Shown here piece after piece: positions 1 through 9,085 of a stretch of DNA of 64,000 nt (its first letter is position 1; every line of letters begins with the position of its first letter). The position numbers were made by a program, and so were the translations under genes. Origin of the DNA: Bacillota bacterium (GTDB lineage Bacteria > Bacillota > Clostridia > Lachnospirales > Bianqueaceae); NCBI GenBank assembly GCA_017441925.1, contig JAFRUE010000004.1, positions 23,815-87,814 of the forward strand, given 5' to 3'. The notes below the pieces were generated by a model. That model worked only from the letters and a program-made list of their open reading frames with translations. It ran no database searches and was not told where the DNA came from.

Positions 1-697
1 TCTTCATCCAGAAGCGGACAATGAAGTCGATGGACGACTGTGACATCGCGCTCATGGCGCAGAAGGGCGCCGGATCTTTGAGGATTTTTGGATGGTTCTC
101 AGCATAGTTCAGAATCAGCTCGCGGACTTTTGCCGGATCTGTTCCGTAAGCCACGCTGAGCGTCAGATTAGTACGCCGGGTCTTCTGCATGGACATGTTC
201 GTGATGACAGCAGTGGTAAGGTGACTGTTCGGAATCGCGATATCCAGATTTTCCAGCGTCCGGATGGTCGTATAGAACAGCCCCTGATCCGTTACGCGTC
301 CGCTCTTGTCGCCGACCTGGATAAAATCATCGATCCGGAACGGATGTGTCACCAACAGCACGATACCGCTCGCAACGTTGGCCAGTGATCCCTGCAGTGC
401 CAGAGCGATTGTTGCGCCGACAGCGGCAAGAACCGTTAGAATGGACGCGATGGGAATGCCAAGGACCGCAATGATCACCATAACCAGTAAAGCGTTCAGT
501 AAAAACTTCAGAAAAGTCCGCAGATACTGGCGGTTGCGGGTGTCCAGCTTCTTAAGCCACCGGCCGTCCCCGATCCGGTTGATGATAAAGCGGATCAGCA
601 TGGATCCGAGAATCAGGATCAAAAGGGACGCGGCGATTTTCAGAGCATATTCCGCAAAGATACCTGAAATCGTACTCCAGACTGTTTTTTCGTCCAT
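1..697 (-). CDS. MscS-family small-conductance mechanosensitive channel (partial, runs off left edge)
   Basis: Reading the minus strand from an ATG at 697 gives 232 residues with no stop before the window edge, so the C-terminus is missing. The start follows the ACT gene stop by 15 bp. Three hydrophobic helices occupy about residues 13-36, 62-82 and 85-115. The third has the Gly/Ala-rich pore pattern of MscS (VLAAVGATIALALQGSLAN), and then the beta-domain opening follows (PFRIDDFIQVGD, IPNSHL). The family opens in the inner membrane under turgor stress and releases solutes. It is the last visible gene of the iorA-iorB-paaK-ACT operon. That position may be incidental or may relate to export of aromatic acids; the sequence does not decide. 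Confidence 0.9.
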   Translation of the reverse strand, partial: MDEKTVWSTISGIFAEYALKIAASLLILILGSMLIRFIINRIGDGRWLKKLDTRNRQYLRTFLKFLLNALLVMVIIAVLGIPIASILTVLAAVGATIALALQGSLANVASGIVLLVTHPFRIDDFIQVGDKSGRVTDQGLFYTTIRTLENLDIAIPNSHLTTAVITNMSMQKTRRTNLTLSVAYGTDPAKVRELILNYAENHPKILKDPAPFCAMSAMSQSSIDFIVRFWMK

Positions 698-712
698 TGT
701 ATTCTCTGCCCG

Positions 713-1147
713 TTACAGCTCCGAAATCTCTTCCTGCTCTACGACACGGAACTTGCGGGCAACAAGAGCAGCTGAAGCCTTGTCTTCGTCATCCACACGA
801 AAAATCATGTAGGCGTGGTCGGCGTCTTTGCCGCCAAGGAAAGCGTACATGTACTCGAGATTGACGTCAGCTTCTGTCAGGACTTTAAGGATCCGGTTCA
901 GTCCGCCCGGTTCGTCCGGAATCGCGCATACGACGACAGGCGTCAGTGAGCAGACGAAACCGGCTGCTTTCAGCGTGGACAGGGCCACGATGACGTCGTC
1001 AACGATGATGCGGACGATGCCGAAATCCTTTGTTTCGGCAAGGGACAGAGCACGCATGTCGATGGAAGCATCCGCGAGGACATCCGTCATTTTGTTCAGG
1101 GTCCCGGGCTTGTTCTCCAGGAAAATGGAAATCTGTTTTACACTCAT
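713..1147 (-). CDS. Tandem ACT-domain regulatory protein
   Basis: This protein of 144 residues consists of two ACT domains and nothing else: about 4-70 (ISIFLENKPGTLNKM) and 71-140 (VVCAIPDEPGGLNRIL). Each contains the Pro-Gly-x-Leu turn that forms the amino-acid binding site at the domain interface. An AGGAGG lies before the ATG. Stand-alone double-ACT proteins of this type commonly sit beside phenylacetate-CoA ligase and indolepyruvate oxidoreductase genes, as here, and probably sense an aromatic amino acid or its CoA derivative. The ligand is inferred from context. The 42-bp gap to paaK holds a 12-bp direct repeat. Confidence 0.85.
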   Translation of the reverse strand: MSVKQISIFLENKPGTLNKMTDVLADASIDMRALSLAETKDFGIVRIIVDDVIVALSTLKAAGFVCSLTPVVVCAIPDEPGGLNRILKVLTEADVNLEYMYAFLGGKDADHAYMIFRVDDEDKASAALVARKFRVVEQEEISEL

Positions 1148-1164
1148 GAGTTAACCTCCTGATT

Positions 1165-1200
1165 CTGTTGTTCAGACTGTCAGCTAAACTGTTGTTCAGA
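1165..1200. repeat. 12-bp direct repeat CTGTTGTTCAGA, two copies
   Basis: CTGTTGTTCAGA occurs at 1165-1176 and again at 1189-1200, 24 bp apart start to start. The second copy covers the paaK stop codon and the first lies in the short paaK-ACT gap. It looks like a small local duplication rather than a regulatory pair. Confidence 0.6.
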
Positions 1201-2500
1201 TCTTGCGCTTGTCAATTACACGGACCGCCTTGCCTTCACTGCGGGCGATCGTCTGCGGCGCGACCAGATGGACGGCGGCACGGATACCGAGCATGGACTG
1301 CAGGCCGCTCTCGAGCTGACGCTGACGGGTGGCGACTTCGCCCAGATTGTCGGTGAACATCTCAGGCGTCATTTCGACCTGAACGTCCAGCGTGTCGGTG
1401 TTGTTGACACGGTCGACCAGGATCTGATAATTGGCCGGATAGCCACTGTTCAGCAGTACGGTCTCGATCTGGGACGGGAACACATTGACTCCGCGGATGA
1501 TCAGCATGTCGTCGGTACGGCCTTTCGGACGGCTCATCTTGACGAAAGTGCGTCCGCAGGAGCATTTCTCGTGGCTGAGGGAAGTAATGTCCCTCGTGCG
1601 GTAGCGAAGCAGCGGGAAAGCTTCTTTATCCAGACAGGTGAAGACGAGCTCGCCGTCCGTTCCGTCCGGCAGGACTTCTCCGGTATCCGGATCGATGACT
1701 TCCGCGATGAAGTGGTCTTCATTGATGTGCATGCCGTTCTGTTCGGAGCATTCGAAGGCGACGCCGGGGCCGGAGATCTCGGTCAGACCGTAGATATCGT
1801 AAGCCTTGATGCCGAGCGTTGCTTCGATGCTGTGACGCATCTCTTCGCTCCATGCCTCAGCTCCGAAGATACCGACCTTCAGCGGGATCTGGTCGGGCGT
1901 AAGGCCTTTAGCCTTCATGGATTCGCCGAGATATGCGGCGTAGGAAGGCGTGCAGCAGAGGATCGTCGCGGAGAGATCCATGATGAACATGATCTGTCTT
2001 TCCGTGTTGCCGGAAGAGGTCGGGACGGTCAGACAGCCAACCTTGTGGCTTCCGCCGTTGAGGCCCGGTCCGCCGGTGAAAAGCCCGTATCCGTAGGAAA
2101 CCTGGCATACGTCTTCATTGGTGCCGCCGGTCGCCATGATCGCGCGGGCGCAGCATTCTTCCCACAGATCGACGTCATGCTGTGTGTAGAAAGCAACGAC
2201 GCGTTTGCCGGTCGTGCCGGAAGTGGACTGGATGCGGACGCAGTCCTTAAGCGGCGCGCCGAGCAGTCCGTAAGGATAGCACTCGCGCAGATCCGCCTTG
2301 CTCAGGAAAGGCAGTTTGTACAGGTCGTCACGTGAACGGATATCGTCCGGTGTCAGACCTTTTTCCTGCATTTTGGCGCGGTAGTACGGGACGCGGTCCC
2401 ATACGTGCCGGACCTGTTTGACCAGCTTTTCGTCCTGAATCGCACGGATCGTTTCCGGCGACGCGCATTCGATCTCCTTACTGTAATAATTCTCAGTCAT
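1196..2500 (-). CDS. paaK: Phenylacetate-CoA ligase
   Basis: This 434-residue member of the adenylate-forming family makes aryl-CoA from an arylacetate, ATP and CoA in the cytoplasm. The P-loop-like motif STSGTTGKRVV is at about residues 94-104. The tyrosine-rich adenylate motif YDIYGLTE is near 234, and the C-terminal lid has RTDDMLIIRGVNVFPSQIE, typical of PaaK. Length matches the family. It overlaps iorB by 4 bp (ATGA). In anaerobes, IorAB plus this ligase interconvert arylpyruvates, arylacetyl-CoA and arylacetates, allowing fermentation of aromatic amino acids or synthesis from scavenged arylacetates. The preferred aryl group cannot be read from sequence. Confidence 0.92.
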   Translation of the reverse strand: MTENYYSKEIECASPETIRAIQDEKLVKQVRHVWDRVPYYRAKMQEKGLTPDDIRSRDDLYKLPFLSKADLRECYPYGLLGAPLKDCVRIQSTSGTTGKRVVAFYTQHDVDLWEECCARAIMATGGTNEDVCQVSYGYGLFTGGPGLNGGSHKVGCLTVPTSSGNTERQIMFIMDLSATILCCTPSYAAYLGESMKAKGLTPDQIPLKVGIFGAEAWSEEMRHSIEATLGIKAYDIYGLTEISGPGVAFECSEQNGMHINEDHFIAEVIDPDTGEVLPDGTDGELVFTCLDKEAFPLLRYRTRDITSLSHEKCSCGRTFVKMSRPKGRTDDMLIIRGVNVFPSQIETVLLNSGYPANYQILVDRVNNTDTLDVQVEMTPEMFTDNLGEVATRQRQLESGLQSMLGIRAAVHLVAPQTIARSEGKAVRVIDKRKI

Positions 2501-3072
2501 CAGCAGTTCCTCCCCAGCTCAAAGGCTTTCAGATTGACTTCCACAAATTTGGGCGGTACGGACTTCCGGACAGCGTCAAGCCACTGTTCTTCCGGAATGT
2601 CGAAGTAACGGGACAAGCGTCCCATCAGTACAATATTCACGGCTCTTGCAGAGCCGGCTTCCGACGCGAGCGCGAGTCCGTCGATGGCATCGATCGGCAC
2701 GCCCTTCGCCTGTATCTTGGAAACGATGTCTTCCGGATACTCCGCGGCTCCTGTAATGACAGGCATCGGGTCCATCTGCTGTGTGTTGGTAATGATCCGT
2801 CCGCCTTCCTTCAGGTAAGGCATCCAGCGGGCAGCCTCGAGCAGCTCGAATGAAATGATGTAATCCGCCTCGCCCTGATCGATCAGAGGAGAGTAGACCT
2901 TGTCGCCGTAACGAACGTAGGTGATGACACTGCCGCCGCGCTGCGACATACCGTGGACTTCGGCCACTTTGACGTCATATCCGGCAGAAAGAAGGAGCTG
3001 GCCCAGGAGTTTGCTCGCAAGAAGTGTCCCCTGTCCGCCGACGCCGACGATCATGATATTCTTGGTTTCCAT
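2500..3072 (-). CDS. iorB: Indolepyruvate ferredoxin oxidoreductase, beta subunit
   Basis: This 190-residue protein is the gamma-type domain of 2-oxoacid:ferredoxin oxidoreductases. The N-terminal IMIVGVGGQGTLLASKLL is the hallmark glycine-rich segment, followed by the HGMSQRGGSV motif. It partners with IorA to oxidise arylpyruvates to aryl-CoA, CO2 and reduced ferredoxin. The start lies 3 bp after the iorA stop with AGGCGTAAGGA upstream, and the end overlaps paaK by ATGA, so the three are translationally coupled. Confidence 0.93.
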   Translation of the reverse strand: METKNIMIVGVGGQGTLLASKLLGQLLLSAGYDVKVAEVHGMSQRGGSVITYVRYGDKVYSPLIDQGEADYIISFELLEAARWMPYLKEGGRIITNTQQMDPMPVITGAAEYPEDIVSKIQAKGVPIDAIDGLALASEAGSARAVNIVLMGRLSRYFDIPEEQWLDAVRKSVPPKFVEVNLKAFELGRNC

Positions 3073-3075
3073 TCC

Positions 3076-4821
3076 TTACGCCTCCTTGTCTCCGGTACTC
3101 TCAAATGCCTTGACGGGGCAGAGCTGGCTGCAGACGCCGCATCCGACGCAGAGCGTCGCGTCGATGTGAGCTTTGCCGCCTTTGATCGAGATCGCGGGAC
3201 AGCCGATCCGCATGCAGGATTTGCAGCCGATGCACTTGTCCGTGTTGACGCGCAGCGGCGGTTTGTGCTTCACGTACTTGAGAAGAGCGCACGGACGGCG
3301 GGAAATGATGACGGAAGGCTCGTTTGCGGCGAGTTCTTCCTTGATCGCCTTGTCGCACTGGTCGAGATCGTACGGATCGACGACGCGCACACGATTGATT
3401 CCCATCGCATGGCAGAGAGCTTCCAGATCGATCTTGCCGGCCGGATCGCCCTTGATGTTGTAACCGGTCGTCGGATTCTGCTGATGGCCGGTCATTCCGG
3501 TAATCGAGTTGTCCAGGATGATGACCGTTGAATTGGACATATTGTATGCGATATTCGCAAGGCCTGTCATACCGGAATGCACGAATGTCGAATCGCCGAT
3601 AACGGCTACGGTATGCTGCTCACCGGCTTCGCCCATGATCTTGTTATAGCCGTGGACGGAGCTGATGGACGCGCCCATGCAGAGCGTTGTGTCCGCAGCC
3701 TGCAGAGGAGCGGTCGCGCCAAGCGTATAGCATCCGATGTCGCCGAGAACGGTGCAGCGGTTTTTCTTCAGAACATAATACAAGCCGCGGTGCGGGCAGC
3801 CGGCGCACATAACGGGCGGCCGCGCAGGGATCGCGTCTTCGATCGCGGGTCCGGCGGCGACGGTCTTGCCGAATGCTTTAGCGATCAGATTCTGGGAATA
3901 CTCGTCCTCCATCGGAAGCAGATCTTTACCGTGGACTTTGAGTCCAAGCGCTTTGCAGTGCTGCTCAAAGATCGGATCCATCTCCTCGACGACGGCGAGC
4001 TCCTTGACTTTGGACGCAAAATCGAGGATCAGCTTGTCCGGCAGAGGATTGCTCATGCCGATCTTCAGTACGGAAACGGAATCGCCGAAGACTTCCTTCA
4101 CATACTCATAGGAAGTGGAAGAAGTGATGATACCGAGATCCGTCCCGCCCATCTCAACACGGTTGACAGGAGCGGTCTCCGCCCATTCCGCAAGGTCGAG
4201 CGTGCGTTTCTCGACCAGAGGATGACGGCGCTTGGCCATGCCCGGCATCATAACGTACTTCGCGATATTTTTCTCGTAAGGCTTCTGCGGCGGGAGGACG
4301 CGCTCGCCGGTCTCAACGACCGACTGGCAATGCGAAACACGTGTGCACATGCGGATCAGGACCGGTGTATCGAACGTCTCGGAAATCTCGTAGGCGATCT
4401 TGACGAAAGCAAGTGCCTCAGCCGCGTCAGACGGCTCGAGCATCGGAACCTTGGATGCAATGGCGTGATGGCGGGAATCCTGCTCATTCTGTGAGGAATG
4501 CATTCCCGGATCGTCCGCGACCGCGATGACAAGACCCGCGTTGACACCTGTATAGGACATCGTATAGAGCGGATCCGCAGCGACGTTCAGACCGACATGC
4601 TTCATGGCGCAGAACGCGCGCCGACCGGCGAGAGACGCGCCGAAAGCCGCTTCCAGGGCGACTTTCTCATTGGGAGCCCATTCGCAGTAGATCTCATCGA
4701 ATTTGACGGCTTCTTCCGTGATCTCCGTACTTGGAGTTCCGGGATAACTGGAGGCGAAACAGCAGCCGGCCTCATACAGACCGCGCGCGAATGCCTTATT
4801 GCCGAGCATCAGTTCTTTCAC
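3076..4821 (-). CDS. iorA: Indolepyruvate ferredoxin oxidoreductase, alpha subunit
   Basis: I place the start at a GTG at 4821 (VKELMLGN...). An AGGAG lies at 4830-4834 with 8-bp spacing, and homologues begin this way; an upstream ATG at 4875 has no ribosome site. The product has about 581 residues. The N-terminal half is the pyrimidine/transketolase-like region (SYPGTPSTEI). The thiamine-diphosphate domain follows (CAGCPHRGLYY, then the GDIGCYTLG segment). The C-terminus carries two 4Fe-4S clusters (CIGCKSCMRIGCP and CVGCGVCSQLCP). The enzyme is cytosolic and oxygen-sensitive, which fits an obligate anaerobe. It leads the operon. Confidence 0.95.
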   Translation of the reverse strand: MKELMLGNKAFARGLYEAGCCFASSYPGTPSTEITEEAVKFDEIYCEWAPNEKVALEAAFGASLAGRRAFCAMKHVGLNVAADPLYTMSYTGVNAGLVIAVADDPGMHSSQNEQDSRHHAIASKVPMLEPSDAAEALAFVKIAYEISETFDTPVLIRMCTRVSHCQSVVETGERVLPPQKPYEKNIAKYVMMPGMAKRRHPLVEKRTLDLAEWAETAPVNRVEMGGTDLGIITSSTSYEYVKEVFGDSVSVLKIGMSNPLPDKLILDFASKVKELAVVEEMDPIFEQHCKALGLKVHGKDLLPMEDEYSQNLIAKAFGKTVAAGPAIEDAIPARPPVMCAGCPHRGLYYVLKKNRCTVLGDIGCYTLGATAPLQAADTTLCMGASISSVHGYNKIMGEAGEQHTVAVIGDSTFVHSGMTGLANIAYNMSNSTVIILDNSITGMTGHQQNPTTGYNIKGDPAGKIDLEALCHAMGINRVRVVDPYDLDQCDKAIKEELAANEPSVIISRRPCALLKYVKHKPPLRVNTDKCIGCKSCMRIGCPAISIKGGKAHIDATLCVGCGVCSQLCPVKAFESTGDKEA

Positions 4822-4862
4822 TCTGTCATCTCCTGTCTTTTCTCTGAGTGAGATATTTTTTC

Positions 4863-4890
4863 TTGACAATTTCAAAATTTATAGTATCAT
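4863..4890 (+). promoter_or_regulatory. Likely sigma-70-type promoter for the acyl-CoA synthetase gene
   Basis: TTGACA at 4863-4868 and TATCAT at 4885-4890 are separated by 16 bp, pointing at the gene starting at 4979. The 157-bp divergent region is AT-rich and must also hold the iorA promoter, for which I see no convincing boxes. Confidence 0.55.
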
Positions 4891-4978
4891 TAGAAATGCT
4901 TGTACATATAAACATGGAATTGATAATTATTAATTAGACCACACTTCCGTGTATTTGTCAAGGGGAGGAGACAGAAAG

Positions 4979-6613
4979 ATGCCGATCACAGATCTTCTGG
5001 AGAGGAACAGTAAGCTTTACGGCGATGAAATCGCACTGATCGAGGTCAATCCCGAGATCGAAGAGCCGCAGCGTGTAACGTGGAAGGAATACGAGTTGAT
5101 CCAACCGACGTCATCCGCGCCGTACCGCAGGACCATTACCTGGTCCGTTTTTGACGAGAAAGCCAACAGATGCGCGAATCTGCTGATCAGCAAGGGTATC
5201 CGCAAGGGACAGAAGGCAGCGATCCTGATGATGAACTGCCTGGACTGGCTGCCGATCTATTTCGGCATTCTTAAAGCCGGCGCGATCGCGGTCCCGCTGA
5301 ATTTCCGCTATACCGCGGATGAGATCGAGTACTGCGTCAAACTGGCCGATGTCGACGTTCTTTTCTTCGGACCGGAGTTTATCGGACGGGTCGAGTCGAT
5401 CGCCGAGGATCTCGGACGCGAGAGGCTGCTGATGTTCGTCGGGGATTCCTGCCCGTATTTCGCGGAGGATTACCATCTGAGCGCGTCGAACTGCTCCAGT
5501 ACCGCGCCTAAGGTCCTGATCGAGGACGATGATTTTGCCGCGATCTACTATTCTTCGGGTACGACCGGACTTCCCAAGGCAATTCTGCATAAACATACTG
5601 CATTAATGCAGTCTGCACACATGGAGGCCATGCATCACGCAACGACAAGATCGGATGTTTTCCTCTGCATACCGCCTCTGTACCATACCGGAGCCAAAAT
5701 GCACTGGTTCGGTTCGCTGTATACAGGCAGCCGTGCGGTGCTTCTGCGCGGGAATAAGCCCAAGGCGGTCTTTGACGCGATTTCCCGTGAGGGCTGCACG
5801 ATTGTCTGGCTGCTCGTACCGTGGGCGCAGGATATCCTGGCAGCGCTCGACAGCGGCGAGATCCATATTGAAGACTATAATCTGAAGCAGTGGAGACTGA
5901 TGCACATGGGCGCGCAGCCGATACCGCCGAGCCTGATCCGTCACTGGATGGAGTATTTCCCGGATCATCAGTATGATACGAACTACGGTCTGTCCGAGTC
6001 CACCGGCCCGGGATGCGTGCATCTGGGCATGGAGAACGTCGGCAAAGTCGGCGCGATCGGTATTCCCGGCTACGGCTGGCAGTGCAAGATCGTTGACGAG
6101 AACGGCAATACCGTCCCGCAGGGAGAGGTCGGCGAGCTTTGCGTAAAGGGCCCCGGCGTCATGATCGAGTATTACAAGGATCCGGCGGCGACAGCGGAGG
6201 TGCTGCATGACGGATGGCTTTTCACCGGCGATATGGCCAGACAGGATGAGGAAGGCTTCTACTATCTGGTCGACCGTAAGAAGGATGTTATCATTACCGG
6301 AGGAGAGAATCTGTATCCGGTCCAGATCGAATCCTATCTGGCCGCACATCCCAAGATCCATGACGTTGCCGTTATCGGTACGCCGGACAAGAGGCTCGGA
6401 GAGATCGCGACAGCCATTATCCAGCTGAAGAGCGGCGAGACCTGCACCGAAGAAGAGATCAACAGCTTCTGCCTGGATCTGCCGCGCTACAAACGGCCGC
6501 GCAAGATCATTTTCGGCGATGTGCCGCGCAACGCGACCGGTAAGATCGAGAAGCCGAAGCTTCGCGAACTCTATGCCGGAGCACGCCTTGTCGAGCAGGA
6601 GTCCAACAGCTGA
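4979..6613 (+). CDS. AMP-dependent acyl/aryl-CoA synthetase
   Basis: The ATG at 4979 is preceded by GGGGAGGAG, so the product is 544 residues rather than the longer reading from 4949. The adenylation motif YYSSGTTGLPKAI is at about residues 194-206. It is followed by a YGLSE motif near 343, GDMARQDEEGFYYLVDRKKD near 425, and the C-terminal lysine motif NATGKIEKPKL. A stretch of about 15 residues near residue 40 (ELIQPTSSAPYRR) interrupts the usual N-terminal alignment. I have seen that variant in Clostridia members of this family. Divergent from ior-paaK, it probably activates a related carboxylic acid; the substrate is unknown. Confidence 0.85.
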   Translation: MPITDLLERNSKLYGDEIALIEVNPEIEEPQRVTWKEYELIQPTSSAPYRRTITWSVFDEKANRCANLLISKGIRKGQKAAILMMNCLDWLPIYFGILKAGAIAVPLNFRYTADEIEYCVKLADVDVLFFGPEFIGRVESIAEDLGRERLLMFVGDSCPYFAEDYHLSASNCSSTAPKVLIEDDDFAAIYYSSGTTGLPKAILHKHTALMQSAHMEAMHHATTRSDVFLCIPPLYHTGAKMHWFGSLYTGSRAVLLRGNKPKAVFDAISREGCTIVWLLVPWAQDILAALDSGEIHIEDYNLKQWRLMHMGAQPIPPSLIRHWMEYFPDHQYDTNYGLSESTGPGCVHLGMENVGKVGAIGIPGYGWQCKIVDENGNTVPQGEVGELCVKGPGVMIEYYKDPAATAEVLHDGWLFTGDMARQDEEGFYYLVDRKKDVIITGGENLYPVQIESYLAAHPKIHDVAVIGTPDKRLGEIATAIIQLKSGETCTEEEINSFCLDLPRYKRPRKIIFGDVPRNATGKIEKPKLRELYAGARLVEQESNS

Positions 6614-6632
6614 TCACACAGATGATCCATAA

Positions 6633-6662
6633 GACCCGCTTTTACGGAAGCGGGCCTTTTTT
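6633..6662 (+). terminator. Intrinsic terminator after acyl-CoA synthetase gene
   Basis: The stem CCCGCTT (6635-6641) pairs with AAGCGGG (6648-6654) over a six-base loop, followed by CC and a run of six T. Confidence 0.85.
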
Positions 6663-6698
6663 CGGCTTCGGAAGGGCTGTTTTTTGAGGAGAAAAAGC

Positions 6699-6727
6699 TT
6701 GTAAAACACAATGTCTTGTGGTATGAT
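6699..6727 (+). promoter_or_regulatory. Promoter of the long 6.8-21.5 kb gene run
   Basis: TTGTAA (6699-6704), a 17-bp spacer and TATGAT (6722-6727). It sits between a terminator and the first gene of the run. Confidence 0.6.
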
Positions 6728-6770
6728 GTACAGCGAAGGATTTTTGCTATATCAATCTTTAGATTAGGAT

Positions 6771-7166
6771 GTGAATGGATTGCTGAATGAGAGAAAAGTC
6801 CGGGTCATGACGCAGGCGGCTCTGTACGAGAGCAGCTATCAGTACAGGAAGGATTATTTCATCCGCAGGTACTTTCTCCCGGATTATATCGCAATAAATC
6901 GTCTTGTAACAAAGGTGTGGCTGACCGTGTTCTATATCCTTGCGGTCGGTGCCTACGTTTTCCAGCTTGTCTACGTACAGTCTGTGGATCTGCTTCATTT
7001 TGACTACCAGGGTTTCGCGATCAAGGTCGTGCTGATCTATCTGATCGCAAGCATCGCGGTCTCGATCCTGACTTCCGCGTACTACGGAAGCCGGTACGCC
7101 AAGGCGGAGCGGCGGGTCCATAAGTATTTCCGCCAGTTGGACGAGATCGATGCCTATCAGAAGTAA
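6771..7166 (+). CDS. Small membrane protein of unknown function
   Basis: I do not recognise this 131-residue protein. It has two predicted transmembrane helices at about 47-66 and 80-100, with a basic N-terminus and a charged C-terminal tail. The start is uncertain. A GTG at 6771 has AGGAT only two bases upstream, and an in-frame ATG at 6807 (MTQAALYESS) is a reasonable alternative. It is followed after 36 bp by another membrane protein and then cdaA-cdaR, so it may belong to an envelope function. Confidence 0.7.
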   Translation: MNGLLNERKVRVMTQAALYESSYQYRKDYFIRRYFLPDYIAINRLVTKVWLTVFYILAVGAYVFQLVYVQSVDLLHFDYQGFAIKVVLIYLIASIAVSILTSAYYGSRYAKAERRVHKYFRQLDEIDAYQK

Positions 7167-7202
7167 GGCACGCATACTACGAATAACCGAGAGGTATAAT
7201 CT

Positions 7203-8996
7203 ATGAAAATAATCTATCAGATTCGGGCCTGGATCTGCCGGGCTTTTATGCAGCTGGAGCTCCCGATCAAAATATTGGCCAAATTTGCGTTTGTATTCCT
7301 GATCTTTGAGAGGGTCAGCGCGTGGGAGGGATTCCAGTCCGGACTGCCGTTCAATTCCGCGGCGGTGCATATGATCCTGGCGCTCTTGTGCATCCTGCTT
7401 CCGATGCGGTTCGCGACGTTCTTTGCGATCATTATCATTCTTTACAATATCTACCAGGCATCGTTCTGGGGCGCGATCATCGCGGCGGTCCTGCTGCTCG
7501 TGCTCTACATTCTGATCTCGCGGCTCGCGCCGGACGAGACGATCCTGATGATCCTCATGCCGCTGCTGATGAAGACAAATATCCTGATCGTTCCGCTTTT
7601 TGCCGGCGCGTTCATGGGCGTTTTCTCCATCATTCCGATCATCGGAGGTATTGTGCTGTGGAGCTTCATGCGGATCCTGCCTGTCTTCCTTAAGTTCGAC
7701 GCCGGAGCCATCGATGAGCTGCCGGAGCTTGCGACCGAGACGCTCAGCTACATTGCCGATCAGTTCATCAAGAACAAAGAGCTGATGTTCCTGATGATCC
7801 TGTGCGCGGGCATCGTTGTCGTTGTATGGCTGCTCGACAAGATCAATTTCAACTATATGCGCTATCTCGCGGTGATCGCGGGCGCGGCTGTCGGATTCGT
7901 ATGTCTGGTCGTCGGACGTACGACGGGCATGATCGATATCTCTGTGATCGACACGGTCAAGATGCCGGTGATCGCGATGCTCGTCATGATCTTCATAGAA
8001 TTCTTCCATATTGCGCTGAATTATAAGATGTCGCGGCGGCTTGAGTTCGCGGACGATGAGTATTATTACTACGTAAAAGCGATTCCCAAGATCCTGGCGC
8101 TGTCCAGGAAGCCTGAGATCAAGACGATCACAGACGGCAGGACACAGATGATCCCGACTACGGAAGCGGTCCATACCGATTATGTGAAGACGGACGAGAC
8201 CGTGAAGGAATCGGTCCGCGAGGCTGTCCGTGAGTCCGCTCCGGAGGCGAAGCCTGTAAAGGCAGAGGCAGAACAGCCGGAGAAAGCCGTAAAGTCTGGA
8301 AAGCAGGCAAAACCGTCCAAGCCGCTGTTCGCAGCGTTCGGTTTCCTCGATTCAGGGAAGGATGAGGATGCCGGCAAGGACGAGGAGCCTGTCAATGCTG
8401 AGGAGCCCGCAGAGACAGAAGCTGTGGAGAATGCAGCGGTTCCTGCAGAGGAGCAGGCTTTCGAAGAAGCCAAATCGAAGCCAGCTATCGATCTTGCGAA
8501 TGTAAAGGGCTTTTTCGCAGGACTTGGGACCAAGGCGAAGAAAGGATTCGAGTCCGCGAAGGGCTTTGTAACGGATAAGGTCGCCGAGATCCGTAAGCCT
8601 AAGGATGGGAAGGATGCGGAAGATAAGACGGAGACTGCGGCGGAAGAGCCGTGGACCGAGGTCCCGTTTGAGGACGTAGAGGAGACGGTTTCGGAGACAA
8701 AGGACCTCTTTGAATTCGAGTCCGAGCCCGAGAATGAAGACGAGCTTCCGGCCGGTGCCGAAGACATGTCTGTGCCTGGACCGGCGGCCGAGACGACGGA
8801 AGCCGAAGAGCCTGCTGCAGATGAGACTGCTGAGAAGGACAGAATGCAGGAGCCCCCGCTTTCCGATCTGCTTCCGGATGATATCCGTTCCGAGGCAAAG
8901 ATCGAGAATCTGAAGAAGGACACGGGCTGGAGCGATGAGACGATCCGTCTTTTCTTCGACGGATTGGACGAAGAAGACGGCAAGGCCGGAAAATGA
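7203..8996 (+). CDS. Multi-pass membrane protein with a long acidic cytoplasmic tail
   Basis: The 597-residue protein has two parts. Residues 1-285 contain about eight hydrophobic helices. Residues 300-597 are a low-complexity tail rich in Glu, Ala, Lys and Pro, with alternating acidic and basic patches, ending in a short predicted helical segment (DDIRSEAKIENLKKDTG). I recognise no named family. It lies 89 bp upstream of cdaA in the same direction. The tail is probably cytosolic and disordered and could be a scaffold for envelope or c-di-AMP functions, but that is only context. Confidence 0.75.
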   Translation: MKIIYQIRAWICRAFMQLELPIKILAKFAFVFLIFERVSAWEGFQSGLPFNSAAVHMILALLCILLPMRFATFFAIIIILYNIYQASFWGAIIAAVLLLVLYILISRLAPDETILMILMPLLMKTNILIVPLFAGAFMGVFSIIPIIGGIVLWSFMRILPVFLKFDAGAIDELPELATETLSYIADQFIKNKELMFLMILCAGIVVVVWLLDKINFNYMRYLAVIAGAAVGFVCLVVGRTTGMIDISVIDTVKMPVIAMLVMIFIEFFHIALNYKMSRRLEFADDEYYYYVKAIPKILALSRKPEIKTITDGRTQMIPTTEAVHTDYVKTDETVKESVREAVRESAPEAKPVKAEAEQPEKAVKSGKQAKPSKPLFAAFGFLDSGKDEDAGKDEEPVNAEEPAETEAVENAAVPAEEQAFEEAKSKPAIDLANVKGFFAGLGTKAKKGFESAKGFVTDKVAEIRKPKDGKDAEDKTETAAEEPWTEVPFEDVEETVSETKDLFEFESEPENEDELPAGAEDMSVPGPAAETTEAEEPAADETAEKDRMQEPPLSDLLPDDIRSEAKIENLKKDTGWSDETIRLFFDGLDEEDGKAGK

Positions 8997-9085
8997 CCGG
9001 CGGAATGCCGTGCTGACGGTAATAATCAAAGAAACACGCAATACGGAACTAAAAATATAGACCATTAAAGAAAGAGGTGTGGGAA

